Below are positions 25,411 to 34,713 of a stretch of DNA of 64,000 nt, piece after piece; within the stretch, counting starts at the first letter, position 1, and each line of letters opens with the position of its first letter. Origin of the DNA: Candidatus Peregrinibacteria bacterium (lineage in GTDB: Bacteria; Patescibacteriota; Gracilibacteria; UBA1369; LOWO2-01-FULL-3); assembly GCA_018654255.1 (NCBI GenBank), contig JABILX010000004.1:186001-250000 (forward strand), read 5' to 3'. The notes below the pieces were generated by a model. The model was not told the DNA's origin. It saw only the letters and a list, made by a program, of their open reading frames with translations, and did no database searches. Made by a program: the position numbers and the translations under genes.

Positions 25411-25722
25411 ATGTTTGCAGTAATAGAAACAGGAGGGAAACAATACAAGGTAGAGAAAGGAACTACACTCGAAATCGAAAAATTACCTGAAGAAACGGGT
25501 AAAACAGTAACCTTCGAACAAGTTCTACTAACTTCAGACGGAAAGTCTACAAAAGTAGGCGCTCCATTCATAGAAGGCGCTAAGGTGACAGGCAAGATTT
25601 TGGACCAAACTAGAGCTGAAAAAATTATAGTTATCAAGAAAAAGCCCAAAAAGAGATACCAGCTCAAACAAGGTCACAGACAAGAGATTACAGTTGTGGA
25701 AATCACAGAAATTAAAGCTTAA
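25411..25722 (+). CDS. rplU: 50S ribosomal protein L21
   Basis: A 103-aa L21 with the N-terminus MFAVIETGGKQYKVEKG and the C-terminal KPKKRYQLKQGHRQEITVV, typical of the family. The usual partner rpmA (L27) does not follow. Two small unknown genes lie downstream on the same strand instead. A promoter is visible at 25356-25384. Confidence 0.97.
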   Translation: MFAVIETGGKQYKVEKGTTLEIEKLPEETGKTVTFEQVLLTSDGKSTKVGAPFIEGAKVTGKILDQTRAEKIIVIKKKPKKRYQLKQGHRQEITVVEITEIKA

Positions 25723-25733
25723 CTTTCTATATT

Positions 25734-25958
25734 ATGGCATCATTAGAAAGCACCTTTTTGCCCGAAGAACAAGTTCCCCAAGACCTAACAGGATGTCAGG
25801 TTGAGATCAATAGATGGATAGGAACAGTAGTTGGAACAAGAGACTTCGACGGAGGACCGGGATGGGAGATAGACTACGGAAGAGGTTTTACAGGGATACG
25901 CCCAGACCCAGTAGTGAGAAAAAGGGTCTTGGCAATAACAGAAGAACTAGAAAATTAA
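25734..25958 (+). CDS. Small unrecognised protein, SH3/KOW-like
   Basis: A 74-aa soluble protein starting 11 bp after rplU, in the place usually held by rpmA. The core GCQVEINRWIGTVVGTRDFD with GPGWEIDYG resembles a small beta-barrel (SH3 or KOW-like) fold. This is a by-eye impression. It shares a G-x-x-V...W-x-G-x-V-x-G pattern with the next gene's first domain. No known function. Confidence 0.55.
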   Translation: MASLESTFLPEEQVPQDLTGCQVEINRWIGTVVGTRDFDGGPGWEIDYGRGFTGIRPDPVVRKRVLAITEELEN

Positions 25959-25965
25959 TTTTTTA

Positions 25966-25995
25966 TTGACTTCAAGATAGCAGGCATTGTAGACT
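25966..25995 (+). promoter_or_regulatory. Possible weak promoter before the 26023 gene
   Basis: TTGACT (25966-25971), 18-bp spacer, TAGACT (25990-25995). The -10 box is a poor match, so support is low. Confidence 0.3.
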
Positions 25996-26022
25996 CAGCG
26001 ACCTGTTATTAACTTTACAAAA

Positions 26023-26562
26023 ATGGCACCAACTCCAGAGACAGAACTACAATTAGAAGAAAATCCGTCAGAATACTCTTACCTCATAGGAGAAAAAGTA
26101 ATGCCATTTCCTGGCTGGTTCGGAGAAGTAACTGGAGTTAAAGAAGAAGGAATGGTAGAAGTATCATTCTCTCCTGATGCATGCGTAGGCACATACTCAG
26201 GAAAATTCATCGAAGAATCACTTACAGCACCGGTATCAAAACCTACCCCACTACCAGAACCTGTTGAAATAGCCGTAGGAACAGAGGTTGAAATATGGGA
26301 AGGAGGAGATCCTGACAGAGCACGCGTAGGAACAGTCACAGAAAGAATAAGAGAAAGGACAAGAGCAAGCACAACACAAAAAAGGGGCGTGACAGCTTGG
26401 GACCGATACCATGAAGAATCAGCAGTAATATTAGACGCAACTTCACACAACATCTACAGAGTAGACTTCCCGTTCGATGAAGAGACAAAAAGATTCGACG
26501 GTCCTTGGGGAAGCCCGTTCTGGGAATACGGAGGGAAATTCCTACAAGACAAGCGCGTCTAA
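26023..26562 (+). CDS. Unrecognised 179-aa protein with repeated small beta-barrel-like units
   Basis: A soluble acidic protein. Residues about 20-65 (IGEKVMPFPGWFGEVTGV) resemble the 74-aa upstream protein. A second similar unit begins near VGTEVEIWEGG (about 87). The C-terminal part is Trp/Tyr-rich (FDGPWGSPFWEYGGKF). Short beta-barrel repeats can bind RNA or protein, but nothing here proves either. It follows rplU and the 74-aa gene. The 3' end overlaps the RluD-type gene by 21 bp, convergently. Confidence 0.5.
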   Translation: MAPTPETELQLEENPSEYSYLIGEKVMPFPGWFGEVTGVKEEGMVEVSFSPDACVGTYSGKFIEESLTAPVSKPTPLPEPVEIAVGTEVEIWEGGDPDRARVGTVTERIRERTRASTTQKRGVTAWDRYHEESAVILDATSHNIYRVDFPFDEETKRFDGPWGSPFWEYGGKFLQDKRV

Positions 26563-27492
26563 AACAGACAGAAGATCTTTTGGCATCTTTGCCTCAAACT
26601 TAACTTTCTTCCCAGTTTTTGGATGAGTAATTTCCAATTCAGCCGCATGTAGAAATTGTCTTTTTAGACCATATTTCTCTAGAAAATGTGCGTTTAACTT
26701 CTTGTTACCATAAGTAATATCTCCAATAACCGGATGTTTAATGGCATTCATATGAACTCTGATTTGATGAGTTCGTCCAGTTTTGAGATCAATATCGAGC
26801 AAAGAATAATCTGAAAGACTATCTTGATAAAATTCATTCAAGCTATATTCAGTAACAGCATCTCTGCCAGCGCCATCAGAAGTTATAGCCATCTTCTTCC
26901 TATCTCGAAAGCTTCTCCCGACAGGGGAGTTAATCACAGCTTTCTCAGGAGAAACAGCTCCTTTCACCAAAGTAATATATTTTTTCCTAATCTTCCTGTC
27001 CTTAAACTGTTGCATCAAGCTCTGGTGAGCCAGATCAGTTTTGGCAACAACCAATACCCCAGAGGTATTTTTGTCCAACCTATGGACTATTCCAGGCCTT
27101 AATTCTCCAGAAATACCACTCAAAGTATCACCACAATGATGAAGAATAGCGTTTACCAAAGTTCCAGACGTATGCCCACCGGTTGAAGAAGGATGTACCA
27201 CCATAAAAGGTGGTTTGTTTATAATAATAATATCATCGTCTTCATGCAGAATATCCAAATCGATCTTTTCCGCCTTAGCTTCTATTTTTTTCAATTCTGG
27301 AAAAGTAACCTCTATATTCTGACCAGCCCTAGCCATAAAGCCAGACTTCGTAACCACATTTCCATCCACAGAAACACGCCCATCCTTTATAAGCTTTTGA
27401 ATAAAAGCTCTAGTCCGGTCGGTCATTAAAGAAGAAAGGGCCTTATCAAGCCTTTCTTTTTCTTTTTCGATCTTTATTTTTACTTTCTCCAT
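26542..27492 (-). CDS. RluD/RluA-family 23S rRNA pseudouridine synthase
   Basis: An N-terminal S4 domain (about 8-70, RLDKALSSLMTDRTRAFIQK) is followed by the catalytic domain with GIVHRLDKNTSGVLVVAK, whose Asp is catalytic, and GRTHQIRVHM. Most like RluD, which modifies helix 69 of 23S rRNA; the exact site is not certain. The start is ATG 27492 (MEKVKIKIEK) or 27501. Either way the 5' end overlaps the upstream TrmB-type gene by about 47-56 bp on the same strand. Confidence 0.92.
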   Translation of the reverse strand: MEKVKIKIEKEKERLDKALSSLMTDRTRAFIQKLIKDGRVSVDGNVVTKSGFMARAGQNIEVTFPELKKIEAKAEKIDLDILHEDDDIIIINKPPFMVVHPSSTGGHTSGTLVNAILHHCGDTLSGISGELRPGIVHRLDKNTSGVLVVAKTDLAHQSLMQQFKDRKIRKKYITLVKGAVSPEKAVINSPVGRSFRDRKKMAITSDGAGRDAVTEYSLNEFYQDSLSDYSLLDIDLKTGRTHQIRVHMNAIKHPVIGDITYGNKKLNAHFLEKYGLKRQFLHAAELEITHPKTGKKVKFEAKMPKDLLSVLDALVL

Positions 27493-28249
27493 TCTGTACA
27501 AGAGCGCCTTTCCAGGCTAATTTAAATATACTTTTCTGAGTTTTTGCAAATTCTTCACTTTCGATGAGAACTCCAAATTCATAATCCCTTTCCGGACAGA
27601 CTATTGCAACCTTATTATCATAAATATTGGTAATATTATCAAACAAATCATCTACATCCTCAACAAACCTAAAAGACGTAAAAGGATTGTCCAGATTTAA
27701 AAAACGCCGAGCCTCCTCGGTGTCTTGTGCTATTCCTTGCAATGGGATTTTCTTATCAAAGAGTCGAATGTTCGTATAATTCTGCACAAACTCCTGTAAA
27801 TCCGAATTCAACCACTTCTCAACAGAAGTTATGCAATAAATAGGACCACTGGAATCCAAACTATCATTCATAACATTCTCAACCCCAGCCTTTCCCTCAA
27901 AAAAATGAACCCTGGGCTGCATAAACGACTTTCCTCTCAACAACTCCATCCTAGGCAGAATATCCAAAACAAAGTCCCTGTGATGGTCAAGAAGCCTTCT
28001 CTTACGTTCTACGTACTCCAATAAGTTCTTCAGGTTATTAACAGAGACAAAAGTCACACCATCTTTAAGAAAAGAGCTTATCAAGCTCTTCTTTTCTAGG
28101 TTCTTTATGATGGGGTAGACCGTTGTTCTTTTTAGGCCCGTTTTTCTGGAGATAATATTCGCCGGCTGTGGGCCCAATTCTACCAAGGCGATAAAAATTT
28201 TCGCCTCATTGTGAGTAAATCCTATCTGGTACAACGTTTCTTTCAACAT
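27446..28249 (-). CDS. TrmB-family transcriptional regulator
   Basis: A 267-aa protein with an N-terminal winged helix-turn-helix (about 10-65, GFTHNEAKIFIALVELGPQPA then GLKRTTVYPIIKNLEKK). A coiled-coil-like linker and a C-terminal effector/PLD-like domain of the TrmB family follow. TrmB regulators in archaea and bacteria respond to sugars or other metabolites; the ligand here is unknown. It is divergent from tyrS behind a good promoter. The Lys/Arg-rich tail (KNKDRKRKRKA) is unusual. Confidence 0.85.
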   Translation of the reverse strand: MLKETLYQIGFTHNEAKIFIALVELGPQPANIISRKTGLKRTTVYPIIKNLEKKSLISSFLKDGVTFVSVNNLKNLLEYVERKRRLLDHHRDFVLDILPRMELLRGKSFMQPRVHFFEGKAGVENVMNDSLDSSGPIYCITSVEKWLNSDLQEFVQNYTNIRLFDKKIPLQGIAQDTEEARRFLNLDNPFTSFRFVEDVDDLFDNITNIYDNKVAIVCPERDYEFGVLIESEEFAKTQKSIFKLAWKGALVQNGESKNKDRKRKRKA

Positions 28250-28290
28250 ATTTCTGACTTTCTAGCAAATTACTGGGACAGGAAACTAAC

Positions 28291-28318
28291 AATATAAGCA
28301 TTTTACGTTTTTTGTCAA
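28291..28318 (-). promoter_or_regulatory. Promoter for the TrmB-type regulator
   Basis: On the minus strand TTGACA (28318-28313), 16-bp spacer, TATATT (28296-28291). The -35 is a perfect consensus. Leader about 35 nt. Located in the divergent tyrS intergenic region, so autoregulation or tyrS control is possible. Confidence 0.65.
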
Positions 28319-28402
28319 GTTTTTTATGTCACTTTACAAAGATACTTGTGGAAAAAAATAGCTTTTTTCTCTATATTTAACCCGTTCTTAAAAGCACGAA
28401 TA

Positions 28403-29587
28403 ATGAAAATAGATCTAAATACCTTGCTCAACAGGGGAGTTGCTGACGTAATTGTCAGGGAGGAACTCGAAAAAAAACTAAAATCCGGAAAGAAGCTAAG
28501 GGTCAAATTAGGGATAGACCCTTCTGGAGCCGACCTTCATTTGGGACACATGGTAGTTATTAAAAAACTCCGAGAATTTCAAGAAGCAGGACATCACATA
28601 ATGCTTTTATTCGGCAACTTCACGGGACAAATAGGAGACCCCACTGACAAGTTAAACTCAAGACCACCAAAAACACAGAAAGAACTAGAAAAGAATGCGA
28701 AAACATACCTAGACCAGGTTAGCAAAGTTTTGGATATCAAGAAAATAGAAGTCATGTGGAATGCAGACTGGCTTGGTAAATTGAAATTTGCAGACGTAGT
28801 TAATTTGGCGCAGGTCTTCACCGTACACCAAATGCTCGAAAGAGATATGTACCAAGACAGAATAAAGAAAAACAATCCAATCTACATGCACGAATTCTTG
28901 TATCCACTAATGCAAGGATACGATTCAGTAGCCATGAAGGCAGATCTAGAATTAGGAGGAACCGACCAGACATTCAATCTACTGGCCGGACGCCCAATAC
29001 AAAAAGCATACGAACAAGAGCCACAAAACGTACTTACAGTTCCACTACTAATAGGAACTGACGGCAAAGACAAGATGGGGAAGAGTTTGGGAAATTACAT
29101 TGGAATAAACGAATCTCCAAAAGACATGTTTGGCAAAACAATGTCTATCACAGACGATCTTATTCTCGACTATTTTGAACTAGCAACAGATGTCACAATG
29201 GAAGAATTGAAGAAAATAAAGAAAGAGCTGAGCTCAGGAAAAAACCCACGCGATCTAAAAGTCAGACTAGCAAAGGAAATCGTAACCTTCTATCACAGCA
29301 AAAAGGATGCAGATAATGCAGAACAAGAATTCATAAATATGTTTCAGAAAAAAGATTTGCCAGATGAGATCGATACGAAAAAAATGTCTAAAAAAACATG
29401 GAACATCGTAGACCTATTGGCAGAAACCAAGTTGGTAGGTTCAAAAAGCGAGGGGAGAAGAATGGTCGAACAAGGCGGAGTAAAAATAGATCAAGAAAAG
29501 GTAGAATCAATAGATGAAGAAATTTCTCTTTCTTCTGAAAAGTTAGTTCAAGTAGGTAAAAGAAAGTTTTTGAAGGTTAAAGCATAA
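28403..29587 (+). CDS. tyrS: Tyrosyl-tRNA synthetase
   Basis: Start at ATG 28403 (MKIDLNTLLNRGVADVI); an upstream ATG at 28346 gives a non-conserved extension. The class I signatures are GADLHLGH and DKMGKSLGN. The Tyr-pocket and tRNA-binding parts lie between them. A C-terminal S4 domain (VGSKSEGRRMVEQGGVKID) ends the 394-aa protein. It resembles the TyrZ-type subgroup. recG follows by 1 bp. No T-box was seen upstream, unlike ileS. Confidence 0.95.
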   Translation: MKIDLNTLLNRGVADVIVREELEKKLKSGKKLRVKLGIDPSGADLHLGHMVVIKKLREFQEAGHHIMLLFGNFTGQIGDPTDKLNSRPPKTQKELEKNAKTYLDQVSKVLDIKKIEVMWNADWLGKLKFADVVNLAQVFTVHQMLERDMYQDRIKKNNPIYMHEFLYPLMQGYDSVAMKADLELGGTDQTFNLLAGRPIQKAYEQEPQNVLTVPLLIGTDGKDKMGKSLGNYIGINESPKDMFGKTMSITDDLILDYFELATDVTMEELKKIKKELSSGKNPRDLKVRLAKEIVTFYHSKKDADNAEQEFINMFQKKDLPDEIDTKKMSKKTWNIVDLLAETKLVGSKSEGRRMVEQGGVKIDQEKVESIDEEISLSSEKLVQVGKRKFLKVKA

Positions 29588-29588
29588 A

Positions 29589-31637
29589 ATGTTATCAACA
29601 AAACTAGGCAGAGTCCTAAGAACAACAAGTAAGCACTTATCATTGCTTGAGTCTATTGGCGTCCAAACAGTAGATGATTTATTGAAGTATTTTCCGAGAG
29701 CATACGCAGACACGTCCGAGTACACAAAAATCCTAGACATGAGGTTGGACGAGACCAATACCGTATTAGGAACTATAAAAAGCCTGCACACAATCAGAAC
29801 CAGGACAGGTAAAAAGCTTACAAAAGCAATCTTCCAAGATGAAACAGGGTCAATAGAGGTCATATGGTTTAATCAACCACACCTCCAACACTACCTCCCA
29901 AGAAACAAGGAAATAGTCCTAAGTGGCAAACTCAAGATGACGTCAGGCCAATTAGTTCTTCAATCACCCTCATACGAGATTCTCAACAAATACCAAGACC
30001 AAGTCCACACCGGAAGAATAGTCCCAGTTTATCCAGAAACCGAAGGGCTTAGTTCGAAATGGCTGAGAGAGAAAATAAAACCACTAATGGACGAATGGGC
30101 AAAGTTGTATGAAGAATACATGCCAAAAGATATCTTGAAAAAAGAAAAACTAACAGACCTTCAAACAGCAATAAAAAACATTCACTTTCCAGAAAGCGAC
30201 GAACAACTAAAGAAGGCTAGAGAAAGATTGAGCTTCGATGAACTATTCATGTTGCAATTAAAAGTCTTATCAAGAAAGAAGAAATGGCAAAAAGCAGCAA
30301 GCAAAGAAAAAAAAGCAATGGAAATAAAAAAAGATGAACTAAATAAATTAACAGACTCTCTATCTTTCGATTTAACAAACGCCCAAAAAAGAGTTGTCAC
30401 AGAAATACTAGAAGACTTGGAAAAAGACTATCCAATGCATAGGCTACTCCAAGGAGACGTAGGTTCAGGAAAAACAATAGTAGCAGTAATAGCAGCCCTA
30501 AATGCCGTCCTGAATGGATACCAAGCAGTGATAATGGCTCCCACAGAAATTCTAGCAAAACAACATTACAAATCATTTTTAAAACTATTAAAAGAGAACT
30601 CTCTAAACATCCAATTCATTTCTGGAAGCACATCTACCTCACAAAAAGAAGAAATAATAAAACAACTCAAAACAGGAACCTGCGACATTGCGATAGGAAC
30701 ACACTCCTTGATACAGGATAAAGTTGGCTTCAAAAATCTTGGACTCGCCATAATCGACGAACAACACAGGTTTGGAGTAAAACAAAGATCGAAACTAAAA
30801 GAAATAGGAAAAAGCCCCCATTTATTAAGCTTATCTGCAACTCCAATCCCAAGAACTCTAGCAATAACAGTATATGGAGATCAGGACCTATCAATCATCG
30901 ATGAGATGCCACCTGGTAGACAAAAAATAATTACCAGAATAGTTCCAGAGAATAAAAGACAAGACGCATACAGATGGATCGAAGACCAAGTCTTGAAAGG
31001 CCGACAATCATTCGTAATATGCCCTCTAATAGACGAATCCGACTTCCTCGAGGTCAAATCAGTAATAAACGAATACGACCGCCTATCCCAACATATTTTC
31101 CCAAGCTTAGAGGTAGGATTGCTCCACGGCAGACTTAAGCAAGAAGAAAAAGACGAAATAATGAATCAATTCAAAGAAAACAATACAAATATATTAGTAT
31201 CCACTTCTGTTATAGAGGTAGGAATAGATGTTCCAAATGCAACAATAATGATAATAGAGGGCTCAGAACGCTTTGGTCTAGCCCAACTCCACCAGTTTAG
31301 AGGTAGGGTAGGTAGGGGAGAGCACCAGTCTTATTGCTTCCTATTCACACAAAATTCATCTCAAGAAAGTTTGAAAAGACTAAAATCAATGGAAAAACAT
31401 CACAGTGGTTTCAAGTTGGCAGAAATCGATCTAGAAATAAGAGGTCCAGGCGAAGTCTACGGAGTTCGACAAAGTGGACTACCTGACCTTCGGATGGCAA
31501 GCTTGACAGATTCCGAGCTTATTGCGAGAGCACGGTCAAACGCGGAGGAGTTATTGAAAAACGATCCAAACTTAGAAAATTCTAAAAAACTTTTACAAAA
31601 ATTTGAGGAGATACCGGAAGTTTACGTGAAAGATTGA
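29589..31637 (+). CDS. recG: ATP-dependent DNA helicase RecG
   Basis: A 682-aa replication-fork and Holliday-junction remodelling helicase. It has an N-terminal wedge/OB region (about 50-160), then helicase motifs: GDVGSGKTIVA (Walker A), IDEQHRFGVKQR (DExH), LLSLSATPIPRTL, and VSTSVIEVGIDVPNA with QFRGRVGRG. The TRG motif region is near the C-terminus. Length is normal. Starts 1 bp after the tyrS stop. Confidence 0.96.
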   Translation: MLSTKLGRVLRTTSKHLSLLESIGVQTVDDLLKYFPRAYADTSEYTKILDMRLDETNTVLGTIKSLHTIRTRTGKKLTKAIFQDETGSIEVIWFNQPHLQHYLPRNKEIVLSGKLKMTSGQLVLQSPSYEILNKYQDQVHTGRIVPVYPETEGLSSKWLREKIKPLMDEWAKLYEEYMPKDILKKEKLTDLQTAIKNIHFPESDEQLKKARERLSFDELFMLQLKVLSRKKKWQKAASKEKKAMEIKKDELNKLTDSLSFDLTNAQKRVVTEILEDLEKDYPMHRLLQGDVGSGKTIVAVIAALNAVLNGYQAVIMAPTEILAKQHYKSFLKLLKENSLNIQFISGSTSTSQKEEIIKQLKTGTCDIAIGTHSLIQDKVGFKNLGLAIIDEQHRFGVKQRSKLKEIGKSPHLLSLSATPIPRTLAITVYGDQDLSIIDEMPPGRQKIITRIVPENKRQDAYRWIEDQVLKGRQSFVICPLIDESDFLEVKSVINEYDRLSQHIFPSLEVGLLHGRLKQEEKDEIMNQFKENNTNILVSTSVIEVGIDVPNATIMIIEGSERFGLAQLHQFRGRVGRGEHQSYCFLFTQNSSQESLKRLKSMEKHHSGFKLAEIDLEIRGPGEVYGVRQSGLPDLRMASLTDSELIARARSNAEELLKNDPNLENSKKLLQKFEEIPEVYVKD

Positions 31638-31933
31638 GAAATTGACAAAATCGAAATTTTCAGAAAAATAGTGTTACAAAGTCGATACTTAGACGACCTA
31701 AATATCAACTTTTTTATTAAAATGCGTTAGATCGAAAGTTTTGAATAAAGGGCTAGCGCAAGCCAAAAACAAGACCCAGGCCGAATGAGGAACATCGTGA
31801 ACGATGAAATACCATGACGCACAACAATAAACACACTTAAACAAAAAGACAAAACACACCAAAAAGAACCGACGTCAAGCTTTCACATCAATTAGTTCGC
31901 ACAAGATACATTGTGCAAACCACCACGTCTAAT
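31638..31933 (+). other. Non-coding stretch with small hairpins, unidentified
   Basis: This 296-bp gap between convergent genes shows no convincing ORF. Small hairpins are visible: GGCT/AGCC at 31751-31764, CATCG-TGAA-CGATG at 31793-31806, and GCACAA/TTGTGC at 31899-31916. A TTGACA at 31642 has only a weak -10. None of the hairpins has a proper U-tract. I could not match it to tmRNA, RNase P, 6S or SRP RNA. It may hold an unknown ncRNA or just bidirectional termination. Confidence 0.4.
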
Positions 31934-33301
31934 CTACGATAGAACTTCTTTTACTCCTTCCCAATCGTTCTTAACAAACAGTCTTCTAATATTCTCAATT
32001 CCCTCGTCCTCCTCCATTACAGTATTTAGTTTTTTAAGTTTATCACTCATAGAGTTCAAATTTTCCAAATCCAATTCTACTAGTAAGGCGACTAATTTTG
32101 ACAAAAGTCCCCTATCCTCTTCTCTTAATTTGTAATTTCTAGCAGAGTCTGGGCTTCCAATTAATTTCACCGCTAAACCTGAGACCAAATCATCAGGCAA
32201 TTCACCAAATTCGGTTTGTTTAGAGCTCTCTTTAATTAGATTAGTCATGAAAGCATCTACCTGCCTACCATCAATGATGACCTGTAATTCGCTGGCATCT
32301 TTTATAGGACCATGACGACCAGTGTTAGAGAAACTATCCTCTACAAAATATACAAATTTATTAGTTCTTATATCTTTTTTAGCCTTAACAACCAATGAAC
32401 AGTGATCTGTTTCTACATTAGCGACACCAATATTATTGAACTTTATGTCAAAGTTATAGCCCTCAGGAGATGTTTTTACAGCGGTAGTAACCTTTTCAAC
32501 ATCTTTCTCCTCTATCGGGACAAACCCAGCGACAATCCCCTCTTTAGCCTTCTCCTTTTCTACATAGGCAGCAAAGAGATCGACTTCCTCTTGTTCCTTC
32601 CACATCTCTTTCAATTCCTCATCGTCAGAGTTTTTTATAGCTTCCGAATAAAACTTCCTAGAACGCTCCCTATATTCTTTGTCTGAAATAGATCCTTTCT
32701 TCCATTGTCTGTAAGAAGCTATTTGATTTTTAGTCATTCGGTTCCCCAACCTCTTATTAATAACCCTGGAAGTCCGTTTATTTTTTTGATTTACAAGCAT
32801 GGTACCAACTTCAACATGTGAAGCCTCTGTGTACTTAGATAGAACCTTATTCATTCCTTCCAAGGCCTTTCGGACATCAGATTCATTTTTATAGTCAGAC
32901 TTTTTAGCTCTTAAATGCAAAAGGAATTTCTCCTTCAAAGAAGAATCCTCCATCATTTTATCTCTAACAGTCGGGGTCAAACCCTTGCCTTTAACGAAAC
33001 CATCTACAAAATCAGCATAAAAATCATCATCACTAAAGTCTTCATTTATTTGATCCAAAATCTCCTCGTCGGTATCACTAGCATCTATACCAAGAGTCTC
33101 TAATGAAACAAATGAACGAATCCCTACCCCATTCAAGATTTCCCCAACAGGAAGCTTTTTGATCCTTGATGCTTGAGACACTTCTTTTGTAGCAGCTTTC
33201 TCACGATAAATATTCTGAACATTAACAACCGACAAGCCCTCTTGCGCTTGGACTTCTTGACTTTCAAGACCATCCTCATTTTGTTCTACATCATCTGCCA
33301 T
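31934..33301 (-). CDS. Unrecognised 455-aa protein, paralog of the 33286 gene
   Basis: A soluble, acidic protein with no signal peptide or membrane segment. The middle (GSISDKEYRERSRKFY...DDEELKEMW) and the C-terminal third (NKFVYFVEDSFSN..., VIIDGRQVDAF) align with the protein encoded at 33286, so they are tandem duplicates. The C-terminal block may be the real domain. No known family recognised. Its start overlaps the upstream paralog by 16 bp. No clear Shine-Dalgarno sequence is seen. Confidence 0.6.
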   Translation of the reverse strand: MADDVEQNEDGLESQEVQAQEGLSVVNVQNIYREKAATKEVSQASRIKKLPVGEILNGVGIRSFVSLETLGIDASDTDEEILDQINEDFSDDDFYADFVDGFVKGKGLTPTVRDKMMEDSSLKEKFLLHLRAKKSDYKNESDVRKALEGMNKVLSKYTEASHVEVGTMLVNQKNKRTSRVINKRLGNRMTKNQIASYRQWKKGSISDKEYRERSRKFYSEAIKNSDDEELKEMWKEQEEVDLFAAYVEKEKAKEGIVAGFVPIEEKDVEKVTTAVKTSPEGYNFDIKFNNIGVANVETDHCSLVVKAKKDIRTNKFVYFVEDSFSNTGRHGPIKDASELQVIIDGRQVDAFMTNLIKESSKQTEFGELPDDLVSGLAVKLIGSPDSARNYKLREEDRGLLSKLVALLVELDLENLNSMSDKLKKLNTVMEEDEGIENIRRLFVKNDWEGVKEVLS

Positions 33302-34545
33302 ATATCTTTGTTATTTAACAGGGCTGTTCTTATAGTATCAAATCTCGCCTGTGTATTTAAATATCTACTCAACTCATCAATCTTAGCGCCAACATTAGTA
33401 TATTTATCATTTTTTTGAAGTAAAGAAGCGGCCAAATTGTCCAAGACTACGAAGTCATCTGAACCAAAATCAAACCCTCTCCCCTGCCCCTCCCCTAACA
33501 GTTTCAAACCAATAGATTCAATCTTCCTGTCAGAAGCTTTTCTCATCGAAGAAAAATTCTCAGAGTCAGACATCTTCCCAACCTTTTTTGTGACATAAGC
33601 ATCTATCCTCCGTGCATCAATAACACTAGGCAGATTAATTGCACTGAAAGGTCCAAAATTTTCACCTCCATTGATATACTCATCATTCACGAAATATATA
33701 AATTCACCTGTCTTTAAATCTTTTCTAACAATCAGATCCACAGAAAAATCTGCAATCTGGACCCTGGCTAGACCATCCCTACCAAACTCAACAGAATAAT
33801 TCCCATTAAATTGAGATTCAACCTCAGACTTTGCTGAAGATTGTTCTTTTGGAGATATTACTGTAGTAGCAATAAGTACAGCAGCAGTTTGAATAATAGT
33901 ATTAATAAACGTTTCCTCTATCTTTTCATCAACATTAACAGACTCCCATAACGCCATCAATTCTTCATCACCAGACAATTCGATATATCTTGCATACATC
34001 TCGTCCATTGCATCCAAATACTCTTCTTCGGAAATACTTCCTTCGAGGAATTTAGCATCAAGCTCTTTCCTTTCTCGGAAGAATTCTTCTCCAAATTCAT
34101 CAGAATTCATCAACATCATAGTAATCTTGGCCAATCTCCTTCCCCTCCTGATATTGAGAAATATTTCAGCAATACCATTGGCATTTTTGGGGTCAAAATA
34201 TTTAAATAATTCTAAGTTGAAGGCTTTTACCATTTCAGCATATTTTTTTTCCAAATCCCCCTCATCTTCAACACCAGTAAAATCTACCAAAGCAATAAAC
34301 CGATCCTGCAACTCCTTGTTGTCCAAAAGCTCTTTAACTACTTTCAAATCCAACTTTTGAGTCTTAGAAATACGATATATCAAGTTGCGATAAGCAGTAT
34401 CTCTATCAAGAATCTTTTCAGAACCTATCAAAGCACCTTCTCTGTCCGAATCAAGAACGTTGATTGCGTAAAGATTTTCAACATTAAATTTTACAAGGTC
34501 TACACTATTTGCTACCGCTAAAGAACCAATAACATCTTTCGACAT
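33286..34545 (-). CDS. Unrecognised protein, paralog of the 31934 gene
   Basis: Shares GSISEEEYLDAMDEMY...DEELMALW and GEFIYFVNDEYINGG...SVIDARRIDAY with its downstream paralog. A short hydrophobic stretch (INTIIQTAAVLIATTVIS) may be a buried helix rather than a membrane anchor. I prefer ATG 34545 (MSKDVIGSLA), which has AGGGGG five bases upstream and fits the promoter at 34714-34742. A longer frame from TTG 34725 gives 479 aa with a low-complexity N-terminus. Function unknown. Confidence 0.6.
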   Translation of the reverse strand: MSKDVIGSLAVANSVDLVKFNVENLYAINVLDSDREGALIGSEKILDRDTAYRNLIYRISKTQKLDLKVVKELLDNKELQDRFIALVDFTGVEDEGDLEKKYAEMVKAFNLELFKYFDPKNANGIAEIFLNIRRGRRLAKITMMLMNSDEFGEEFFRERKELDAKFLEGSISEEEYLDAMDEMYARYIELSGDEELMALWESVNVDEKIEETFINTIIQTAAVLIATTVISPKEQSSAKSEVESQFNGNYSVEFGRDGLARVQIADFSVDLIVRKDLKTGEFIYFVNDEYINGGENFGPFSAINLPSVIDARRIDAYVTKKVGKMSDSENFSSMRKASDRKIESIGLKLLGEGQGRGFDFGSDDFVVLDNLAASLLQKNDKYTNVGAKIDELSRYLNTQARFDTIRTALLNNKDIWQMM

Positions 34546-34713
34546 ATTCCCCCTGTCTTCTTTAGCCTCTCCCTTAATTTTATACTCCTTGATTCTATAC
34601 TCCTCTATTCTAGAAACTTCAGTACCAAAAATTTGGTTTTTCACATCAAGACTCCTATTTTTGGTAGGATTTGTGGGACTACTATTTAGAGGTATTCTTT
34701 CATTCATCATTAC

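Noticed and set aside
25056-25667. 203-aa ORF antisense to pth and rplU
   Set aside because: Covers two conserved genes on the other strand and shows no recognisable domain.
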